A DNA stretch of 9,532 bases, taken from positions 1-9,532 of the forward strand of contig JAGPCH010000033.1 of assembly GCA_018058125.1 (NCBI GenBank), read 5' to 3'. This document shows positions 1 through 7,879 of the stretch, piece by piece (the first letter of the stretch is position 1; every line of letters starts with the position of its first letter). The notes under the pieces are model-generated. The model saw nothing but the letters and a program-made list of their open reading frames with translations. It ran no database searches and was not told where the DNA came from. The translations under genes and the position numbers were made by a program. This stretch comes from Ignavibacteria bacterium. GTDB taxonomy: Bacteria; Bacteroidota; Ignavibacteria; Tepidaquicellales; Tepidaquicellaceae.

Positions 1-795
1 ATACTAAACTCTTTAACTGATCCCGGCACATTTTACTGGCGGGCTAAACAGGGAGGAATTCCTCCTCAGGGAGCATTCAATGAACCATGGAAATTCTCGA
101 TCAGTCCCGGTTCCGTAAATCTTAGGTTAACAGTTATTCCTGAAGGTTATTTGATTTTAAACAATTATGAATTTGAATTAACTGTCTATTAAAGAAATGT
201 GATGGCGCTTTTTGATATTCTAGATTCATGTTTTGTGGTTTCATCAGATTCTGCATATCAAAATGATATTAGTTTTAAAAATGCAAAGTCAGGAACATAT
301 TATATAGTAATCAAAATACCGGGATGTATTGAGACATGGAGTAAAGAAGGCGGTGAGTATCTTGAAGAAGGATCAGCTATAAATGAATATGATTTTTCAA
401 CTGATGCAAGCATGGCATACGGAAATAATCTAATTTTAAAAGCCTCGCGTTATTGTATCTTCAGCGGAGATGTAGTGAGAAACCATGAAATAAACCTTGA
501 CGACATTATTCAGATTATTAATTCATCAGGTTTGTTTACAACCAGGCTTAATGTGAATGATCTGACTGGTGACAAACTTGTAGATCTTTCTGATTTGCTT
601 ATTGTATTTAATAATTCTTCACGCTTTGTTTCAAGGAAATCGCCTTTAGATTCGGAACTCCTTGCAAATGATAAGGAATATCAGATCACTTATGAAAAGA
701 AAATTAAGGAGATAAATGAAAATATGATAAAGAAAGAGGCGTCTCCTGAAATGAGAATAGTTTTTAAAGTTGAAAAGAAGATTCTGAATAAATAA
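1..795 (+). pseudogene. 3' part of a surface protein with FN3-like end and C-terminal dockerin-like module, interrupted by in-frame TAA
   Basis: The reading frame is open from base 1 (5' end outside the window) to TAA 793-795, except for a TAA at 190-192. The first 63 codons hold the end of an FN3-like domain (FYWRAKQGGIPPQGAFNEPW) and the start of the shared C-terminal module (LTVIPEG). After the stop the same frame continues without a shift: RNV, then DILDSC, GCIETWSKEGGE, RYCIFSGD, DLTGDKLVDLSD and a charged tail. Aligned with the gene at 7880, the stop falls on the Leu of YLRN (tat tta aga aat there, tat TAA aga aat here), so one T-to-A change explains it. The next codons (GTG ATG GCG CTT) are also unlike the VDAP of the paralogue. 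A start at GTG 199 or ATG 202 would give a fragment without signal peptide, probably not a functional secreted protein. The first half resembles the 7880 gene and the last 126 codons the 1117 gene. Readthrough or a sequencing error remain possible; I favour recent inactivation. Confidence 0.75.
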
Positions 796-849
796 ATATT
801 TAGTAACATTATTTTAATGGGACTGGTTGAATTTCAATCAGTCCTTTTT
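415..849 (+). repeat. Diverged direct repeat, copy 1 (3' end of gene plus terminator; copy 2 at 4051-4488)
   Basis: From the codon for AYGNN (415) to the stop (795), this segment aligns with 4051-4431 over 127 codons without a single gap. By hand alignment about 86 of 126 residues are identical, and most changes are conservative (E/D, K/R, I/V, M/L). The similarity continues past the stop codon through 'taacatt' into the terminator hairpin. This is a gene-end duplication or conversion tract, not a mobile element; no inverted termini or target duplication are visible. Confidence 0.8.
820..849 (+). terminator. Rho-independent terminator of the first gene
   Basis: GGACTGGTTGA (820-830) pairs with TCAATCAGTCC (834-844) with one G-T wobble and a 3-base ATT loop. 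Five T follow directly (845-849). It starts 25 bases after the stop codon at 793-795. The same stem follows the genes ending at 4431 and 7352. Confidence 0.85.
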
Positions 850-991
850 ATTTAAGTTTATCATTTGCTTAATGATCCTTACAGTATGAAATGATAAACC
901 AATATCTTAAAAAACAATTAACCTAATAGATTTTGATTGTAGAAGATACATTGTAAAATAATTAGACTTTAAGTTAAATGATTTGATAAGA

Positions 992-1020
992 AGACTGAAA
1001 GAGTTCACTTTCAGTCTATT
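992..1020 (+). terminator. Second terminator-like hairpin between the first two genes
   Basis: AGACTGAAAG (992-1001) pairs perfectly with CTTTCAGTCT (1008-1017) around the loop AGTTCA. The following bases are ATTTATTT, a weak T-tract. It lies about 200 bases downstream of the first gene's own terminator, with no gene between. It may be a backup terminator, the remnant of a lost gene end, or a bidirectional element. Its GACTG/CAGTC arms echo the other terminators here. Confidence 0.55.
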
Positions 1021-1116
1021 TATTTAGGATAAACCTTTTTTTATTTCCTGAGATTCTATATTTTGGAACCTATCCAAGTAACATGCAATTTTTTAAAATT
1101 TAAATCATCTAAAAAA

Positions 1117-4100
1117 ATGAGAAAACTTCTTTTACTTGTTCCGATTTTTTTCATAGCGGCATTTCTGTTTATGGGGCAGAAGTCAAAAGACCGTCCGGAA
1201 AAATGGAATATAGATCCTCAGCAAACCGGCATTTACGATCCGGATATGACAGCTTCAGCACCGTTTCAGCAATCATATGACTATGTTGCCCCGAATACTG
1301 CAACAAGATACATAAGTGATCCAAACGGCATTTATGCCGTCAATCCCAATTTCAGGGTTTTACCGAGAACTAACAGCAATCAGAGTGAAGTAATAATTAC
1401 CAGACATCCGATTAACCCGCTAATCATGTTCGGTTCATCAAATGCAGTTAACAATGTTGGTTCATTATTTATAAGTGAAGGTGTGTATGTAACTACTAAC
1501 GGCGGATTAAACTGGTTTGGATCTGATACATTAAACGGTTCTTCGATAGGAAATCACGGCGGAGATCCGGGACCCACTATAGATAAGAACGGTACAATAA
1601 TCATGACTCATCTTGGATATTCAACTTCCGGTATGTTTGCAAACTATTCCACAAACAATGGTGCTACATGGTCAGCTAATTATACAATTGCATCCGGATC
1701 ACAGGACAAAAATTTTGCGGCAACTGATGATGCCCCATCGAGTCCTTATTACGGAAGGTCCTATGTTGTCTGGTCATTGTTTAATGTAAGCAGTCCTCCT
1801 ATAGCAATCTCATACACAACTAACGGCGGGGTGAGCTGGTCTGCTGCAGCGCAGATCAATACTTCTGTAGCAGGGCACTATTCACAAGGTTGCGATATAA
1901 GAGTCGGACCAAACGGAGAAGTTTATGTTGTTTGGGCAGCTCCGAACACATCTGCAGCGAACGTCGAAGACTTTGCGGGATTTGCAAAGTCAACTAACGG
2001 AGGTGTATCCTGGACAGTTACAAATAATGCTTATGACATGAACGGTATCAGAGGAACTTTTCCTACCAAGTCAAACATCAGAGTAAACGGCTTTACAAGA
2101 ATTGATGTTGACAGAAGCGGCGGTCTTAGAAACGGATGGATTTATGTCGTTGCATCTGAAAAAAATCTATCTCCCGCAGGATCTGATCCTGATGTTGTCT
2201 TACATAAATCCACAGACGGCGGAGTTACCTGGTCAGCGGGTGTTAGAGTTAATCAGGATGCATTAAACAACGGAAAGTTTCAGTGGTTTCCCGCAATAAG
2301 AGTTGATGAATATGGCGGTGTGAATATTGTATATTATGATGACAGAAATACTGCTTCAAACGCTGCCTCGGTGTTTATGTCAAGATCAGTTGACGGAGGT
2401 GTTACATGGACAGATACAGAGATCAGTGATCATACTTTTATACCTGCGCCGATTTCAGGGCTGGCAACAGGTTATCAGGGTGATTATATTGGAATTACAT
2501 CAGGTAATAATAAAATATGGCCATTGTGGGCTGATAATTCTACCGGCATCTATCAGGCATGGACAACCTCATTAGACCTTGGACCAGGAATAACTCATAC
2601 GCCATTACCAAATACTGAACAGATAGCAGGAAATTATGCAGTAAATTGTACAATTACACCTGCAGGATCTGGCATAAATCCAGCACTGACAAAATTATTA
2701 TGGTCAAGAAATAATGCTTCAGTTACCGATTCTTTATTAATGACAAATTCCGGCGGTAATAACTGGACTGCGAATATACCGGCAAATGGTACATCCGCAA
2801 CATACAGATACTATATAAAAACAACAGACAGTTTAAGCAGAACTTCAACTTCTCCGGGAGGTGCTCCGGCAAATTTAAATTTATTTATTGCACAAACAGA
2901 CATCACTAAACCTGTTATAGTTCATGCTGCATTGCCAGATATACCTAAGCCGTCCTGGCCTTCAACAGTAACCGCAACAGTTACTGATAATTTTGGCTTG
3001 GATTCTTCATGGGTGGTTTGGTATAAAAATTCACCTGCAACGACAAAACAATTTAAACTTATCAATACTTCAGGAAACACTTTCACCGCTGCATTCAATT
3101 CATTAAATTCAGATGTAGTGATCGGCGACTTTATTTATTATAAAATATTTGCACAGGATAATTCAATAGCTCATAACAGAGACTCAACTTCATTATATGC
3201 CTTTAAAATCAGTGATCAGGTATTATGTGAAGATTTTACTTCAGCTACGTTTGCTCCGACAGGGTGGAATATAGAATTCACCGGAACAAACTACTGGACA
3301 AGAAACACTGTAAGCGGTTACGGTACCGGATCCGGATCGGCAAAATTTGACTTCTGGACTGCGAGCACCGGAACTACTCAATCACTTGTAACACTTGATT
3401 TCGCAAACTCAGTCAGCGGTGATTCATTAAAATATGATTATGCTTATGCTCCTTATAATACAGGAACCGATTCACTCGAAATACAGACTTCCACAAATGC
3501 AGGGACAACATACACCAGTCTTGTAAGATTATATGGTAATGCCACTTCAGGCATCGGAGGAAACTCTTTAAACACTACTGGCACCAGCACAGCTCTGTTT
3601 TCTCCGACCTCGTCACAGTGGCAGACTAAGAGGATTGCATTACCAGCGGGAACAAATAAAATTAAATTCAGAGCCCGAAGCGGGTTTGGAAATAATCTGT
3701 ATCTTGATAACATATGTAAGACAACGAGTTTAGTTACAGCTGTTCCTTCAACGATCACATTCGCTGCACAGGGATACTTTGATGAGATCAATACAAAATT
3801 AAATATCAGAGACTCAGCGACGTTTTATCTTAGAAATGCAGTAGCTCCATACTCAATTGTTGACTCAGGAAAATCCGTAGTTGATTCAATTACAGCATCC
3901 GGAACAGTTACATTTGCCAATGCTCCGTCAGGAACATATTTTGTTGTAGTAAAAGGAGGAAATATTTTGGAAACCTGGAGCAGATCAGGCGGAGAGATTT
4001 ATACAAGAGGAACGCCATTCACTTTTAATTTTACAGATGCAGCAAATAAAGCATTCGGCAATAATCTTATCTTAAAAGGCTCGCGCTATTGTATTTACAG

Positions 4101-4431
4101 CGGGGAAGTGATAAAGAATAATGTTATTGATCTAAACGACATAATACAGATCAATAATGCAGCGAGTTCGTTTACAACCGGATTTAATGTGAACGATCTG
4201 ACAGGTGACAGGGTGGTAGATCTTGCCGATGTTGTTATTGTGTTCAACAATTCTTCAAACTTTGTTACAAGGAAATCGCCATTAGATTCAGAACCTCTTC
4301 CAAATATTAAGGATTATCAGATCACATATGATAAAAAAGTCAGAGAGATAAATGAGAATTTGTTAAAGGAAGAGGCAGCTCCTGAAATGAGAACAGATAT
4401 TAAAGATGAAAAGAAGATTCTGAAAAAATAA
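1117..4431 (+). CDS. Secreted Asp-box (BNR/sialidase-like) beta-propeller protein with C-terminal dockerin-like module
   Basis: I place the start at ATG 1117 (1104 aa) because a signal peptide begins there (MRKLLLLVPIFFIAAFLF) after an A-rich stretch; extending to TTG 1063 would add 18 residues in front of it. Residues about 80-485 carry six Asp-box motifs of the S/T-x-N/D-G-G-x-x-W type (about 126, 178, 234, 292, 365, 424), the mark of sialidase-like propellers, plus YYDDRN and GDYIGIT seen in secreted BNR proteins. I cannot identify the arginine triad of true sialidases, so activity on sialic acid is not claimed. Residues about 490-700 look like two Ig/FN3-like domains. Residues 702-868 (EDFTSATFAPTGW to LYLDN) resemble a jelly-roll domain common in Bacteroidota secreted proteins. 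The shared module spans 878-1050. Its second EF-hand-like loop (DLTGDRVVDLAD) is intact, while the first (EVIKNNVIDLND) is degenerate. A charged 54-residue tail follows. It probably acts outside the cell or on its surface; substrate unknown. Confidence 0.88.
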   Translation: MRKLLLLVPIFFIAAFLFMGQKSKDRPEKWNIDPQQTGIYDPDMTASAPFQQSYDYVAPNTATRYISDPNGIYAVNPNFRVLPRTNSNQSEVIITRHPINPLIMFGSSNAVNNVGSLFISEGVYVTTNGGLNWFGSDTLNGSSIGNHGGDPGPTIDKNGTIIMTHLGYSTSGMFANYSTNNGATWSANYTIASGSQDKNFAATDDAPSSPYYGRSYVVWSLFNVSSPPIAISYTTNGGVSWSAAAQINTSVAGHYSQGCDIRVGPNGEVYVVWAAPNTSAANVEDFAGFAKSTNGGVSWTVTNNAYDMNGIRGTFPTKSNIRVNGFTRIDVDRSGGLRNGWIYVVASEKNLSPAGSDPDVVLHKSTDGGVTWSAGVRVNQDALNNGKFQWFPAIRVDEYGGVNIVYYDDRNTASNAASVFMSRSVDGGVTWTDTEISDHTFIPAPISGLATGYQGDYIGITSGNNKIWPLWADNSTGIYQAWTTSLDLGPGITHTPLPNTEQIAGNYAVNCTITPAGSGINPALTKLLWSRNNASVTDSLLMTNSGGNNWTANIPANGTSATYRYYIKTTDSLSRTSTSPGGAPANLNLFIAQTDITKPVIVHAALPDIPKPSWPSTVTATVTDNFGLDSSWVVWYKNSPATTKQFKLINTSGNTFTAAFNSLNSDVVIGDFIYYKIFAQDNSIAHNRDSTSLYAFKISDQVLCEDFTSATFAPTGWNIEFTGTNYWTRNTVSGYGTGSGSAKFDFWTASTGTTQSLVTLDFANSVSGDSLKYDYAYAPYNTGTDSLEIQTSTNAGTTYTSLVRLYGNATSGIGGNSLNTTGTSTALFSPTSSQWQTKRIALPAGTNKIKFRARSGFGNNLYLDNICKTTSLVTAVPSTITFAAQGYFDEINTKLNIRDSATFYLRNAVAPYSIVDSGKSVVDSITASGTVTFANAPSGTYFVVVKGGNILETWSRSGGEIYTRGTPFTFNFTDAANKAFGNNLILKGSRYCIYSGEVIKNNVIDLNDIIQINNAASSFTTGFNVNDLTGDRVVDLADVVIVFNNSSNFVTRKSPLDSEPLPNIKDYQITYDKKVREINENLLKEEAAPEMRTDIKDEKKILKK

Positions 4432-4488
4432 ATAGTTTGTAACATTCTTTTTAAAAAGGGACTGGTTGTATTTCAATCAGTCCTTTTT
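4051..4488 (+). repeat. Diverged direct repeat, copy 2 (3' end of gene plus terminator; copy 1 at 415-849)
   Basis: This is the partner of 415-849 and covers the last 126 residues of the propeller protein, its stop codon and its terminator. The coding part is gap-free against copy 1; the downstream part differs by a few bases in length. The gene at 4791 shares the module but not the charged tail, so this longer tract is specific to the first two genes. Confidence 0.8.
4453..4488 (+). terminator. Rho-independent terminator of the propeller gene
   Basis: GGACTGGTTG (4459-4468) pairs with CAATCAGTCC (4474-4483) around a TATTT loop, followed by TTTTT (4484-4488). An AAAAAG stretch just upstream (4453-4458) can pair with the T-tract, so it could also stop transcripts from the opposite strand. 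It starts about 20 bases after the stop at 4431. Confidence 0.85.
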
Positions 4489-4630
4489 CTTTAGTTAACT
4501 TTATTTATTAGTTCAGATTATATATTTTCGCAGAGCATCATTGTATTATAAATTTGCAATTTATTGCTCTACAATTCTGATTTAGCATTAATCCATTAAA
4601 AGGCGGAATCAATAATTGAATTTTAAAGGG

Positions 4631-4666
4631 GGACTGGATAATGATTTATCCGTTTCTTCTTTTTAA
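4631..4666 (+). terminator. Imperfect terminator-like hairpin before the protease gene
   Basis: GGATAA (4636-4641) pairs with TTATCC (4646-4651) around TGAT. The stem can extend outward with wobbles and one mismatch to G4631-C4656. TTCTTTTTT follows. The 5' arm begins GGGACTGG like the terminator of the previous gene, but the 3' arm does not match that family. It may be a decayed copy or an independent hairpin; it could affect the 5' leader of the protease gene if transcription starts upstream. Confidence 0.4.
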
Positions 4667-4790
4667 AATTACAAGATTTTTTATTTTTTACAAAATAAAA
4701 GAAAAACGGCATTACTGTAAATTTAAAATAAGAATGTTTGTTATTCAACCAAATACTAAATAAACATCCAACAATAACCTAAAACAAAAA

Positions 4791-7352
4791 ATGAAAAAAT
4801 TTACAAAACTCTCATTAATTGCATTCTGTATTTTCTCTTTTTCTCTTCTTAGTTTAAACATAAGAATAGACGGAATAGCAATTAAACAGCAACAACTTTT
4901 CGCGCAGGCTAATTATGTGTGGTCAGATATTCCCCAGGTAAGCAGCAAGAGCTCTGACCTGAAAAGAACAATGCCTTTGAAATACAGAAGCTTAAATTTA
5001 AATTTAAACTCATTAAGGAACATTCTTCAATCAGCTCCATTTGAATTCACGGACAGAGCGGTAAGTTCTCCTCTCTTCATTGAACTGCCAAAACCGGACG
5101 GAAGCATGTCTAAATTCTATGTAACTGAATATTCAATGATGGAGCCGGGTCTTGCTGCTCAGTTTCCGGAAATAAAAACGTATAATGTAAAAGGTATTGA
5201 TGATCCGTATGCCGTTGGAAAAATAGACGTAACTGCGTTTGGATTTCACGGAATGATACTTACACCTAACGGAGATTATTTCATTGATCCTGTAAGTATT
5301 AATAATGGAAATACGGAGGACTATTTAAGTTATTTTAAATCAGATTATAAAGACAATCAGTCATTTGAATGTTTGGTAAATGAAGCAACTGAAAATTCTG
5401 ATCTGTTTAACAGCTATCAGTCTGATCTCACAGGTCAGCAGTTAAGGACTTACAGACTTGCATGCGCAGCTACAGGGGAATACACTGCTGTATTTGGAGG
5501 AACTGTAAATCTCGGACAGGCTGCAATAGTAGTTGCAATCAATAGAGTTAATGGTGTTTACGAAAGAGATTTTTCAGTAAGAATGACTCTTATAGCAAAT
5601 AACAATTTGCTAGTGTATACGAACTCTGCTACTGATCCTTATACAAACAACAACGGATCTACAATGCTCGGTCAAAATCAATCAAATATTACAACAGTGA
5701 TAGGAACAGCAAATTTTGATTTCGGGCACGTCTTCAGTACTGGTGGCGGCGGAGTCGCAGGTTTAGGAGTAATATGTTCATCAACAAATAAAGCCCGCGG
5801 AGTTACCGGTTTGCCAAATCCTGTCGGAGATCCGTTTTACATAGATTATGTAGCTCATGAGATGGGACATCAGTTTGGCGCAAATCATACTTTCAATAGT
5901 GTGACATCATCCTGCGGCGGCGGAAACAGAAGTTCAGCAAATGCCTACGAACCCGGAAGCGGAACTACCATCATGGCTTATGCAGGAATCTGCGGCGCGG
6001 ATGATCTTCAGCCAAACAGTGATGATCATTTTCATGCAAACAGCGTTAGCGCCATTATAGCTTATACTCAGACAGGAGGCGGCAACTCTTGTCCTGTTAC
6101 AACCAATACAGGAAATACTCCGCCGACAGTTAGTGTGCCTGCCGGAGGTTTTACTATACCTATAAATACGCCATTTGAATTAACGGGCTCTGCAACTGAT
6201 ACGGAAAATCCAAATTCACTTACTTATTGCTGGGAAGAATATGATCTCGGACCTTCAGGTTCGCCGAATTCACCTTCGGGAAATGCTCCGATTTTCAGAT
6301 CATTCAGCCCGGTCATTTCTCCTTCAAGGACTTTTCCAAAGACAAGTGATCTTCTGAATAATACTCAAACCATCGGTGAAATTTTACCGTCATATACACG
6401 AAATTTAAGTTTCAGATTGACTGTAAGAGATAATAATGCAGGCGGCGGCGGAATAAACTACAATTCAATTTCATTTAGCGTAAGCTCCGTGGCAGGTCCT
6501 TTTTTAGTAACTCAGCCGAATACAAATGTTAACTGGAATTCAGGTTCTCAGACAGTCTCATGGAATGTCGCAAATACAAATTCAGCTCCGGTTAATTGCA
6601 CTAACGTGAACATTAAATTATCAACTGACGGCGGTTATACTTTTCCAATTACTTTAATATCAGGTACAGTCAATGACGGCTCGGAGACTGTTAACATTCC
6701 GGGTATAAGTACAACAACAGCCCGAATAAAAGTGGAGTCAGCCGGAAATGTTTTCTTTGATATTTCAAATACAAATTTCAGTATTACAGCAGTATCAGCT
6801 CCTTCCGAATTTACAGTAATACCGGAAGGGTTTTACAATATCGAAACAGGCAAACTAAATATCAGAGATACTGTAAGTATTTATTTACGCAATACAATAT
6901 CTCCGTTTTCTTTAGTTGATTCGGGTAAAGTAGTTATAGATTCTGTAAATTTTATGGGTTCTGTTATTTTTTCAAATGCTCCGACCGGCACTTATTATGT
7001 GATAGTTAAAAACAGAACGACACTTGAAACATGGAGTAAATCCGGAGGAGAAAGTTATACTCAGGGATCTCCGTTCAGCTATGATTTTACTACTGCTGTT
7101 ACTCAGGCTTATGAAGATAATATGGTGCTGATCAATGGAAAATCATGCGTGTATAGCGGAGACATTGCGAAAAATAATATTATTGAACTTTCTGATATAA
7201 TTAAAGCAATCAATAAAGCTCAGGTGTTCGGAAACGGTTTTGTACCAGAAGATATAACAGGAGACGGAGTTGTTGAACTTACAGATGTAATCATAGTTTA
7301 TAATAACTCATCTAATTTCGTATACAGAAAAACCCCTCCCGGAGCTCCATAG
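4791..7352 (+). CDS. Secreted reprolysin-like (M12B-type) zinc metalloprotease with C-terminal dockerin-like module
   Basis: The protein has 853 residues from ATG 4791, preceded by an A-rich stretch. A signal sequence (LSLIAFCIFSFSLLSL, residues 7-22) is followed by a possible cleavage near FAQA (residue 40). Residues about 41-215 look like a propeptide. The catalytic domain spans about 216-435 and carries HEMGHQFGANH: zinc ligands H356, H360 and H366, catalytic base E357, and G363, the metzincin HExxHxxGxxH pattern. A Met-turn follows at IMAYAG (M395). Residues about 443-565 and 570-667 look like beta-sandwich domains; the first begins PPTVSVPAGGFTIP, common in Bacteroidota proteases of this type. 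The shared module covers 675-843, with loops DIAKNNIIELSD (poor) and DITGDGVVELTD (good). It ends at TPPGAP without the charged tail of the two upstream genes. Expected role: extracellular or surface-bound protein degradation; substrate unknown. Family assignment is firm. Confidence 0.93.
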   Translation: MKKFTKLSLIAFCIFSFSLLSLNIRIDGIAIKQQQLFAQANYVWSDIPQVSSKSSDLKRTMPLKYRSLNLNLNSLRNILQSAPFEFTDRAVSSPLFIELPKPDGSMSKFYVTEYSMMEPGLAAQFPEIKTYNVKGIDDPYAVGKIDVTAFGFHGMILTPNGDYFIDPVSINNGNTEDYLSYFKSDYKDNQSFECLVNEATENSDLFNSYQSDLTGQQLRTYRLACAATGEYTAVFGGTVNLGQAAIVVAINRVNGVYERDFSVRMTLIANNNLLVYTNSATDPYTNNNGSTMLGQNQSNITTVIGTANFDFGHVFSTGGGGVAGLGVICSSTNKARGVTGLPNPVGDPFYIDYVAHEMGHQFGANHTFNSVTSSCGGGNRSSANAYEPGSGTTIMAYAGICGADDLQPNSDDHFHANSVSAIIAYTQTGGGNSCPVTTNTGNTPPTVSVPAGGFTIPINTPFELTGSATDTENPNSLTYCWEEYDLGPSGSPNSPSGNAPIFRSFSPVISPSRTFPKTSDLLNNTQTIGEILPSYTRNLSFRLTVRDNNAGGGGINYNSISFSVSSVAGPFLVTQPNTNVNWNSGSQTVSWNVANTNSAPVNCTNVNIKLSTDGGYTFPITLISGTVNDGSETVNIPGISTTTARIKVESAGNVFFDISNTNFSITAVSAPSEFTVIPEGFYNIETGKLNIRDTVSIYLRNTISPFSLVDSGKVVIDSVNFMGSVIFSNAPTGTYYVIVKNRTTLETWSKSGGESYTQGSPFSYDFTTAVTQAYEDNMVLINGKSCVYSGDIAKNNIIELSDIIKAINKAQVFGNGFVPEDITGDGVVELTDVIIVYNNSSNFVYRKTPPGAP

Positions 7353-7390
7353 GAAATATATTGTTCGTGGAAATTATTATTTCCGGATTA

Positions 7391-7425
7391 TAGGACTGAT
7401 TGAATATTCAATCAGTCCTATTTTT
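7391..7425 (+). terminator. Rho-independent terminator of the protease gene, a perfect 30-bp palindrome
   Basis: TAGGACTGATTGAAT (7391-7405) is followed at once by its exact reverse complement ATTCAATCAGTCCTA (7406-7420) and then TTTTT (7421-7425). It lies 38 bases after the stop at 7352. The inner core GGACTGATTGA/TCAATCAGTCC matches the terminators at 820 and 4459, although the surrounding sequence does not. Confidence 0.88.
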
Positions 7426-7530
7426 ATAAAAGCATATTTATTTTCATCATTATGTTTAAATCCGAATTCCAATTCTTCGTTATATATTCCAAAAAAAACT
7501 TAAATTACTTTCTTATAATCTTACTAATGT

Positions 7531-7550
7531 AAGCGGTTAACCGCTTTTTC
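7531..7550. promoter_or_regulatory. Perfect GC-containing palindrome in AT-rich spacer: operator or terminator
   Basis: AAGCGGTTAACCGCTT (7531-7546) is a perfect 16-bp palindrome followed by TTTC. As RNA it would fold into a 6-bp stem (AAGCGG/CCGCTT) with a TTAA loop and a short U-tract, so it could be a second terminator after the protease gene. As DNA it looks like a dimeric repressor site. It stands out as the GC-rich island of the spacer, 330 bases before the next start codon, which is far for an operator of that gene. Confidence 0.5.
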
Positions 7551-7879
7551 TTCATTTACACATAAATATTCTGGACGGCTGAATTAAAATATTTTATACA
7601 AAATTTTAAAATTTTTTAAAAACATATAAGTTTTAATTATAAAAAAAGATTCCTATTTTGCAATAAGGCAGAAATCAACCCCAAAGATTGATCTCTAGTT
7701 TTAAAATTTTATATTAAAATACCGATATACACAATAATATCATTTGGATATTATATTGTATAAGATAATTTAAATAAATTATTTTATGCCGCTTTATATA
7801 ATATCATAATTCAGATTTTTTTGTGTGCAAAAGTTTTTGAAGATCTTTTTTAAAGTTAAAAAGATTAACTAAGAATAAT

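Larger units (their letters stand above)
796..1116. other. Intergenic region with two hairpins and no gene
   Basis: These 321 bases separate the broken first gene from the propeller gene. They contain the terminator at 820-849 and a second hairpin at 992-1017. The sequence between (850-990) is AT-rich and I see no supportable gene, RNA or repeat in it. The last 100 bases should hold the promoter of the 1117 gene. TATATTTTG at 1057-1065, about 51 bases before the ATG, resembles a Bacteroidota -7 element (TAnnTTTG) but is not exact, and no convincing -33 element precedes it. Confidence 0.6.
4432..4790. other. Intergenic region: terminator, second hairpin, upstream region of the protease gene
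   Basis: These 359 bases hold the terminator at 4453-4488 and a hairpin at 4631-4656. I see no supportable gene. The last 60 bases are A-rich and lead into ATG 4791 without a Shine-Dalgarno. AATGTTTG at 4733-4740 is one base off a TAnnTTTG -7 element and lies about 50 bases before the ATG, but I find no matching -33 element. Confidence 0.55.
7353..7879. other. Long AT-rich intergenic region without a gene
   Basis: These 527 bases hold the terminator at 7391-7425 and the palindrome at 7531-7546, then about 330 bases of very AT-rich DNA with no supportable reading frame. Within that stretch, ATAATATC (7734-7741) and GATATTAT (7747-7754) form an 8-bp inverted repeat around ATTTG. The ten bases ATAATATCAT recur directly at 7734-7743 and 7798-7807. 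A near-palindrome (AAGATAATTT/AAATTATTTT) lies between them. All of these could be chance in such AT-rich sequence. This region should contain the promoter of the 7880 gene. Confidence 0.55.

Noticed and set aside
52..65. Perfect palindrome GGAGGAATTCCTCC
   Set aside because: It is coding sequence for the conserved GGIPP; the paralogue at 7880 has a one-base variant that breaks the symmetry, so it is a by-product of the protein sequence.
1053..1066. Bacteroidota-type promoter (TAnnTTTG) before the propeller gene, with similar TTTG sites at 4737 and 7820
   Set aside because: TTTG occurs about 50-56 bases before all three starts, but the TA is displaced or absent and I find no -33 element at the right spacing; TTTG is expected often in such AT-rich DNA.
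2327..2575. 82-residue plus-strand frame within the propeller gene
   Set aside because: It overlaps the last Asp-box region in another frame and has no recognisable features.
3453..3791. 112-residue minus-strand reading frame
   Set aside because: It lies inside the jelly-roll and module-encoding part of the propeller gene and shows no motif; a shadow of the plus-strand gene.
1117..4431. Naming the propeller protein a true exo-alpha-sialidase
   Set aside because: Asp boxes are clear but they occur in many non-sialidase propellers, and I could not identify the catalytic arginine triad or nucleophile.
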